This document shows positions 57,487 through 64,000 of a stretch of DNA of 64,000 nucleotides, piece after piece (the stretch's first letter is position 1; each line of letters starts with the position of its first letter). Below the pieces are notes generated by a model. That model was not told where the DNA came from. It made no database searches and was given only the letters and a program-made list of their open reading frames with translations. Location: contig DF236960.1 in NCBI GenBank assembly GCA_000708835.1, positions 214,982 to 278,981 on the forward strand, given 5' to 3'. A program made the position numbers and the translations under genes. Source of the DNA: Klebsormidium nitens (taxonomy: Eukaryota; Streptophyta; Klebsormidiophyceae; Klebsormidiales; Klebsormidiaceae).

Positions 57487-57861
57487 ATGAGCAGCATTCA
57501 TGTTCAGCAAGCTTTCCGCAGCGTTGGTGAGGCTGGATCTAACACTGCAAGCTGTGAGTTACTTCGTAGGGAAAAACCCTGCGGCCAGTTCGCATCTCCT
57601 CCTCGGCACATTAGCTCTGCATTGCTGACTGCTCACATTTCACGAGCGCCCACAAAATCCAAGCTTATTAGCGCCCCAATCATTGAAAGCTTATGCGGCT
57701 GTAGAGGTCTCAGATTGCCCGTTGGTCCAGCAGGGGGACCAAGATTTACAAAAGCGTCTGGCAGAGGTTTACTTAGAATCAGCTCTGAAGTTGAGCAGAA
57801 AGCATCCAAGGTTTCTGAAGGGAGTTGCTGCGAGACGATGGAGGGCATTGAGGAACTCTTT
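57487..57861 (+). CDS. possible first two exons of an unrecognised gene
   Basis: ATG at 57487 opens exon 1 (57487-57553), which joins in phase to 57690-57861. The second exon encodes a Leu/Arg/Lys-rich helical stretch (LAEVYLESALKLSRKHPRF). A short exon near 58704-58731 (after CTTGCAG, before GTACGC) would continue in phase, but nothing firm follows. The acceptor at 57689 is weak. No family is recognised. This could also be a 5' part of the hydrolase gene starting before 59.87 kb, though the spacing makes that unlikely. Confidence 0.35.
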
Positions 57862-57865
57862 GTAA

Positions 57866-59571
57866 GTCTTTCAAAGTTTCTGCTTCGTGCTTCCAAGCCA
57901 AGTGACTCCCATCTGATGGATGGAACTCAGGACAGCTGTGCAATGCCAGGGCAGTCTGTCATTGCTCTACTTTTTGTGATGGAAAATTGGGGGCTGAGCT
58001 ATGAAGGCAGGTCGAAAAAGTGCAGATTTTCTCTTTGAGATCTGGTAGACAATGTTGGGCTGATCAGAACCCCATATGACAGCAAACTTAGTTGAATGAT
58101 AGAGGCAGAGTCAGGAACGAAAGGGGTGACACGTACGAAGCGTGGGCTTTCTAGGCCAAGTTCAAGTGAATGATGGGGCAACAGCAAACAGATTCAGGCA
58201 TAGACAGCGATTGATCTTCTTCTGGTTGCTTCTTACGTTCAGATCTTTTGGTGCCCATGTTACGGTACCAATAAACCACCAAGGACTTGAGATGCTAATC
58301 GGCCCAGTTTACTTGGGGGGATTGAGAAACTTGGAGGGACCTGGTCGGCACTTGACACTCTTGAGAAACTGAACGGCTTCGGATATAATGCTCTCCTCTC
58401 CGGGTTCCGGCTTTTAAGACAGTTCTTTGTTCTGCACGGTTTTCCCGTGGAAGACGAGCCTTCCTGGGAAAGCTTTTGACAAAGGAAAGCTTGTGAATCG
58501 TGCCAAGCGCTGATCCTCCCTTAAACATCAGTTGATCTTGCGAAGGATGTAATGGGCCGGACACCCCTTGTGTTGAACGGTCCAGAAGTGATGGAAACTC
58601 ACCGGATCAGGGTGACTCTTAAAGATAAGAAGCTGTGAAGTACAGCAGATCAAAACTATAACCAGTTTGAAGACCCCTCACAGTGTGCTTTTCACTCTTG
58701 CAGAAAGAACGACTTGTGGATACTACGGAAGGTACGCGCTTCTTGCGATGCCCATTTCTCCATGGAAAAGCCTCTATATTTTGGCTTTTTTCCGTAAGGG
58801 TCTGGTCTGGGAAGCCCTTGGAAGTTCGGTTTGGAACAGGAAAGGAAGAAGAGGATGTAGTGACAGCAAATACTTGACTCTGGGGCAACTCTTACATCAT
58901 TACTAGACAATCTAGAGGAGCTCACTTTTCTTGCACTCGCTATTTTGAATCGTCCTGCATTACGGGATGTCTTATGGCTTCCTTGAAAAGAGTACGCTTG
59001 TGACTCATCTCGGCTAGATTTCAGTGAAGTTCTTGAGAGCAGTGATCTATCTAGCCTATTGCGGGCCAGTCTTATCTCACTTGCAAGTGCCCCTCTCGCC
59101 GGCCATGGTTTCTGAAATACTGCCTATCTTAAACCTTTTGCGATATGTGAGGACACGTTGCATAGGTTTCATGTTGCAGTAGTAGAGAAGTAGAAATGCC
59201 GTACATACATGATGTGGCCACAGCCCACAAGAAGGGAATCTGCGCGCATGTCTAGTTGCCGCAGCCATCAGAATTTTTTCGATAGCAACAAGTTGAAGCT
59301 GTCACCCTCCTTCTGAAAAACTACTTTCTGCCTGGAAAAGTCTTCGTCCTGTAAGCAAAGAATATATATTCCTGTCGTATGTTGGTAGATCGTCGATACT
59401 TTCGAACTGCAGTTTTTGATGCAGGCCCTTTTCACGTGCTGCCAAGCCACCAAACCATTGTCAGGATTTTCCCCCACCTGGAATACAACTTGACAAGAAG
59501 CAGAAGACTGTCTTTACTGCACTTCTGATGGATCAAAAACGCCCCTTTCTGTTCTTCAAGTCCAACCGTTG
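57866..59571. other. no supported gene
   Basis: There are short open frames on both strands only. A possible small exon lies near 58704. The first coding exon of the downstream hydrolase should lie here or further upstream, but I could not identify it. Confidence 0.35.
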
Positions 59572-59578
59572 ATTGCAG

Positions 59579-59871
59579 GCCAGATTACGTGCTCCCAAAG
59601 CATCAAAGTCTTCACGAGCACCTGGGATCCTTCTTCCCGTATGCTCCCGTCTGAATTACCGCACACCAAGAAAACCAAACGCTGCTTCATCAACTGTCTC
59701 CACAGCGCAGCGAAAATCTCCTGAGACCGATCCTTTTCCTGCAGGCCACTTTACATGCTCTCGAGGTGTCAAACTGTTCACGCGCACCAAGCACAAAGAA
59801 TAGCGAGTCGTTTTCTGTTTGCTTCTCACCGCCGTTTCAGACTCGGACTGAGAACGGCCATTTGCCTGCAG
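59579..59871 (+). repeat. two echoes of the first recognised lipase exon
   Basis: Copies start at 59579 and 59745 after CAG acceptors, ahead of the functional exon at 59872 (spacings 166 and 127). Words shared are GCCACTTTACATGCTC-CG and GTCAAACTGTTCACGCGCAC; the second copy is about 85% similar over 50 bases, then hits a stop. Confidence 0.85.
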
Positions 59872-62800
59872 GGCACTTTACGTGCTCCCGCGGCGTCAAA
59901 CTGTTCACGCGCACATGGACGCCCTCCAAGCAGAAGCCCAAGGCGCTCGTCTGCATACTGCACGGGTTTGGGAGCAACATCAGTTGGCTCGCCCAAAGTG
60001 AGACCGTCGATTCAAAATCTGAGCTTCTCATATCTGCGAACCACATGCTTCGACGTTTCTTGTTCTGGTATGTTGAGACACGGAGAGTTGGCGGGTTTAG
60101 GAGCAACATCAGTTGGCTCGCCCAAAGTGAGACCGTTGATTCGACAGTTTAGCTTCTCATGTCTGCGCGTCACATGCTTCCACGTGTTTGGGAACCACGG
60201 GTCCTGTTATGCTGAAGGGATTGGCGAGTTTGGCAGCAACATGACTTGTCCCGCCCAAAGTAAGCCCCTCCGTTCACCTTAAAAGTCGGCTCGGTCAGAC
60301 TTTCACTGCCTTTTTAGGAGATCGATTGTTGTTGACCATGACCCACAACTATGAGGCACCCCAAACCCTGGCTAGGGGAATATATGGATCCCGTATTTTC
60401 CCAGAAAGACCACCCTCCTGTTGGTCAATGCTGGCTATGCCGTCGCGCACTCGATGCCCAGGGCTTCGGACATTCAGACGAACGTACGCGGTAATGTGAC
60501 TTGATTGTGCACTATCTGGAAAGTCGATGCGAATCCAACTTTCACAGAGCTCGCCCCGCTTTCTCCAGAGAGACTGCCCTCTTGGTTATCGCCGTTGGCG
60601 GCGTCCTTGCGCGCCTCAAGGCTCATTGTCTCGAACGCTGAGACAGCGGCTTAGCCTCAAGTATCTCCGCGTCGGACGCCCGCTAATAGTCTACTGGCTC
60701 GCAAATTGCCAGAGGTGCGAAAAGGGGGAAAAACAATTGGTGTGCAGAGACTGCCCAAGGATTTGGACGCTTGGACGCTTGGACTGCCATGTCTAAACTT
60801 CCGTCTTAAGCCCGCTTCATCCCTCGATCATGTTGCGAACTCCACTCCGAGCCTGCTTATCTGCCAGAGGCCGCCCTCTTCTTTAGCGATGCCGGGTACT
60901 AAATTGTGGGCATCGACCACCGGGGCTTCGGACGCGCGGACGATTTGGACCCGATCTCGGGGACCTCGTTCTGGATGGCCAAAAGTATGAATCACCACTT
61001 TACAAAACGAGGTTATCTGCTTCGCACTTGATTCCACTATCTTCTGCCGCAGAGACTGCCCTTAGCTTCAACGACGCCGGACGCGGGCATGAACGCCGAG
61101 GGCTTCGGACGGTCGGACGGATTGAACGGCTACATTCCCAACTTCGATCACCTGAGTTCGGACGTTAATAACTGCTTCGCTCCCGAAAACTAACTAAGCG
61201 GCTTTCTTTCGCAGAGACCGCCCTTTTGTTCACCGATGCCGGCTACGCTGTTGCGGACCTTGACGCCCGGCTTCGGACGCTTGGACGGACTGGACTTAAA
61301 TCCAAGGACCTCTACATGCCCAAAAGTGTCTTCGATTAAGGTGATCTGCTTCTTACTTGGTTACGGTATCCTTCGCTGCAGAGACCGCCCTTTTATTCAC
61401 CGATGCCGGCTATGCCGTTGCGGGTCTTGACGCCCAAGGGTTCGGACGCTCGGACGGTCTGGACGGCTACATCCCCGACTTCGACCACCTGGTTTCGGAC
61501 GCCCGCGAGTACTTCGGCACGGTCCGAAAGTTGGATCGATTCCAGGAGTTGCCCGCGTTCTTGTACGGGGAGTCGATGGGGGGGGCAAGTGCGCTGCTGC
61601 TGAGCTTGGACGAGCCGGGGGAGTGGGCGGGTGCGATCCTGTCTGCGCCGATGGTGAAGGTGGGTTAAGACATTTTGGTTTGAAGCATATGAATCCTCGA
61701 CTTTCTATTGTTTCTAAGTTTGGAATATCGTGTTGTGGAGAGTTGGTGGAGGGGGCAAGTGCGCTGCTTCTGAACTTGGACGAGCCGGGGGAGTGGGTGG
61801 GTGCGATCCTGTCAGCGCCGATGGGTAAGGTGGGTTGAGAGTTTTGGGTTTGAAGTTTGTGAGTCTTTGCTTTCGGAGTCTATAAGGTTTAGAATTTGAG
61901 GAGAGGTTAAGGGGGGCGCTAGCGCGCTGCTGCCGAGTTCGGACGAGCCGGGAGAATGGGCGGGTGCAATCTTATCAGCGCCGATGAGTAAGGTGGGTTT
62001 CGGAGGTTAAGAACTTTGGGTTCTCAAAGTAGGGTTCTGTGGTACGAAAACAGAGTGGGAGCGCCCATGCGGTGCTGCCGACTTTGGATGAGCCAGGGGA
62101 GAAGGAAGGTGCGATCTTGCCGCCGCCGATGGTCAAGGTAGGTCTTGAAGGTCGACGTCTGCGTTTAGTCAAATTGCGCTTTGCGAGGTTTCTGAATTCT
62201 GGAGTCATCGGGTTGTCTGCCGCGATAATGTAAATGGGGAGCGGCAGTGCGGTGCTGCTGAGCCTGTAGAAGTTGATAGAGGGGGCGTTCGCGGTGCTGT
62301 CTGTGACAAGTGTCAGGATGGGTTCTCTAATAAGGGCTTGAGAATGTCACGAATTTGCGGATCCGGCAATTCTCTGCTGGTCCGCTTTAACCAGCTTAAG
62401 GGTTTTATTATATCGGCCCTTCGACAACCTAGGAATTGGCGCTGGGCTGTGCGCAGACGGACAAGGTGAGCTCCCGGGTTGCGGGCTTTTGTGGCTTGAA
62501 TGTTCATAACTTCCAGTCTTGGACTCGCGTTACTTCTGGCCGCGATGGCTCCGCTGCAGCTCTTTACAAAAAACTTGCCGCCCCCATTTGAAGTTCCTGG
62601 GGTGGGCTTTCCCAACCTTGAATCGTCGGATGCTGTTTCCTTGTCGGTCTTACGGTCAGGATCGGTAAGCATAGTCCGGGCAGTTGGAATCCGATGGCAA
62701 GTCTGACGCAAACAGCTGTACTCAGCCTACACAAAGCCTCGGAGCCGTTTAAGGCCAATCTGTGCGCGCCAATGGTTACCTGAGCTAGTCTTCGATCGTC

Positions 62801-64000
62801 GAAGCTGGGAATCGAACCCAAATCCGGTCGCTTTTGTGACGTCGAAAGCAGCGGTTTGGCAACATGATGTTTGAAGGTCGGTAAGCCTCAAGGTTCTGAA
62901 AGCCCTTTTTGTCTCTTACAGATTCTGGACAAGTACCGGCCCCCGTGGATCGTTGAGCAGCTCGGGCTCCTGTTGGTCCACGTCATCCCCACGTGGCCCA
63001 TCGTTCCGGTCCGCAACCGGGTCGACAACTCCTTCCGGGATCCGGCCAAGTGCGAATTGGTGAGCCGGTTTCAAGGCCGCATATGTTGCTCCTGTAAAGG
63101 GCACCTGAATGGATAAAAAGGTTAGCGAAAGGTTTGTAGTACGTGGAGTTCTATAAAGGAAGGTTCAAACTTTGCTTTTCCTGAAGTCAGTTCCAAGTCG
63201 CTCTTTCGACTGTGCTTGGAGAACTCTGTTCGAGCTCCCGAGCTTTCTGTGCAGCAAGGAGCGTACGTTTACTTTGAGCAAGCCGGGGCTCGAGAGCGCA
63301 CGAACAATACGCCTTTTTATCATGCACCTTAACCTAGACTTATTTCAGGATTCTCACAGCAACTCTACTTGCAAATAATTTGAAGTCAAGATGGCGTCGA
63401 AGTCGAAGGTGAAAAATCTGCGGCACTAGGTTGGGCAGGAACTTCCAGTCAAACCCGAAAGGGAAGCGTCAAACCATCTGACCCCTATTTCGAACCAAGC
63501 GAGCATTCGGGCGAAACTGAAACAAGCTTCGAAGCAGCTGAAGATGGACCCGTACGTGTACTTAGGAACAACTCCAGGCATCGCTGATTCCAGAGGGTAT
63601 TTCGTGAACCCAGAATCTCATGCTTGCAGGCGAAGAAGGATCCGTACATCTACGTGAAGAAGCCGCGGCTCAAGACGGGGCAGGAACTTCTGCGGGTCAC
63701 GCTCCACCTGCAGCAGCGGCTGCAAGAGGTAAGCAGGATTTGCCACGTGGCATGCGATGGAATGTGCCACGTGGCCGTGCTTTGCTTCCCGTATGTACCA
63801 TGCATAAGGTGTCTTTTTGGCAGGTGCTGTTGCGATCCAAGTTCAACCTGCAGCAGCGGCCACAGTTCGTACGCAGAGATTGCGACGTGGCCTGTCTCTG
63901 TCTTCCCACGTTGGCCACGTGACAGTCTTTTCGCCAAACTTTCAAGACTTGTCGCTGCGGGCAAAACCAGATTTGCTCCGTGCGGGTTGTTGGTTGCAGC
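59872..64000 (+). CDS. monoacylglycerol-lipase-like alpha/beta hydrolase (partial)
   Basis: Exons 59872-59997, 61382-61659, 62922-63059 and 63630-63728 join in frame; the next exon would begin at the window edge (CAG at 63997-63999). Upstream exons were not found. Exon 1 shown contains LVCILHGFGSN, the His-Gly oxyanion motif of Hydrolase_4 lipases. The next has GLDAQGFGRSDG and YGESMGG, where the Ser is the nucleophile. Then come LDKYRPPWIVEQ and IPTWPIVP (cap region), and PRLKTGQELLRVT, typical of plant monoacylglycerol lipases and caffeoylshikimate esterases. The catalytic Asp and His should lie beyond the window. The likely reaction is hydrolysis of monoacylglycerols or related esters; the substrate cannot be told. 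Introns hold about a dozen decayed copies of parts of these exons; only the exon copies listed are open throughout. Confidence 0.85.
60090..60262 (+). repeat. two echoes of the lipase oxyanion exon's 3' end
   Basis: The exon end GGGAGCAACATCAGTTGGCT and the donor GCCCAAA|GTGAGA at 59998 recur with donors at 60127 (spacing 129) and 60260 (spacing 133). The first keeps GGAGCAACATCAGTTGGCTC perfectly. Donors GTGAGA and GTAAGC are still good. Confidence 0.9.
60405..61381 (+). repeat. five or six echoes of the lipase nucleophile exon's 5' half
   Basis: Copies of the exon start (AGACCGCCCTTTTATTCACC and GGGCTTCGGACG-TCGGACG) begin near 60405, 60569, about 60750 (rearranged), 60868, 61053 and 61215, ahead of the functional exon at 61382. 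The clear spacings are 164, 185, 162 and 167. Copies nearer the functional exon are generally more similar. All have stops or shifts; most keep a CAG acceptor. Confidence 0.92.
61740..62310 (+). repeat. three to four echoes of the lipase nucleophile exon's 3' end
   Basis: The exon end GACGAGCCGGGGGAGTGGGC through ATGGTGAAG and donor at 61660 recur with junctions at 61830 (spacing 170), 61993 (163) and 62138 (145), and a remnant near 62240-62320. The first copy is over 90% similar across about 85 bases. Confidence 0.92.
63390..63570 (+). repeat. echoes of lipase exon 63630-63728, upstream
   Basis: Fragments similar to the exon (AAGATGGACCCGTACGTGTA near 63541; GGGCAGGAACTTCC near 63436; AAGATGGCGTCGAAG near 63390) precede it. 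They are short and decayed. Confidence 0.6.
63815..63870 (+). repeat. echo of lipase exon 63630-63728, downstream
   Basis: ACCTGCAGCAGCGGC at 63846-63860 repeats the exon end at 63706-63720, spacing 140, with about 40 bases of weaker similarity. The donor is replaced by TTCGTA. Confidence 0.65.

Noticed and set aside
57690-59872. Joining the 57.5-57.9 kb exons to the lipase gene
   Set aside because: No intervening exons with matching phase were found and the distance is larger than other introns here; left as separate.
62790-62880. tRNA-like T arm (GGGTTCGATTCCC on the minus strand)
   Set aside because: The T-arm-like motif is present, but no matching acceptor stem, D arm or seven-base anticodon loop can be drawn around it.

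Overview
The window looks like nuclear DNA of a green-lineage eukaryote, most likely a streptophyte alga or early land plant. Genes have many short exons, GT-AG introns of 100-1700 bases and moderate GC. An alpha/beta hydrolase has plant monoacylglycerol-lipase motifs, and a BTB-BACK protein resembles the plant POB1/LRB family. The species call is inference. One gap of Ns lies at 1834-1950.

Layout. 1-5.1 kb: no convincing gene; decayed open frames, a cluster of TGACGTCA palindromes and a 465-base-spaced direct repeat. 5.1-23.3 kb: three tandem copies of a secreted, four-cysteine-module gene on the + strand, each with its own promoter. Only the middle copy reads intact. The first has a 935-bp transposon inside an exon and a one-base deletion; the third has a one-base deletion in exon 1. 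23.4-26.5 kb: a two-exon, probably mitochondrial, membrane protein gene (-) and hypothetical open segments. 29.5-34.5 kb: a gene for EGF-like repeats plus one transmembrane helix (-). 34.7-37.8 kb: decayed coding sequence and a 206-bp MITE. 37.8-48.5 kb: a complete 14-exon acetamidase/formamidase-family gene with a signal peptide (+). 50.1-53.8 kb: a complete three-exon BTB-BACK gene (-). 55.6-56.7 kb: a complete four-exon small membrane protein gene (-). 57.5-57.9 kb: possible start of an unrecognised gene (+). 59.9-64 kb: a monoacylglycerol-lipase-like hydrolase (+) running off the window. Exon models were built by hand from splice sites, and all stated joins keep the reading frame.

The most unusual signal crosses gene boundaries. 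In at least five unrelated genes (four-Cys gene, EGF gene, amidase, BTB gene, lipase) a functional exon is flanked, inside the introns, by a ladder of degenerate partial copies of that exon with its splice site. Rungs are mostly 130-185 bases apart (often 140-170, twice exactly 164), close to one nucleosome. I call these exon echoes. They suggest a recurrent local duplication process in this genome, or a selected arrangement of decoy exons. The second theme is the four-Cys array: phase-1 exons carrying half of one module, a dibasic GGRKLLQQ linker and half of the next, varying in module number, with a possible polyprotein-like processing logic. The genes share no obvious pathway.
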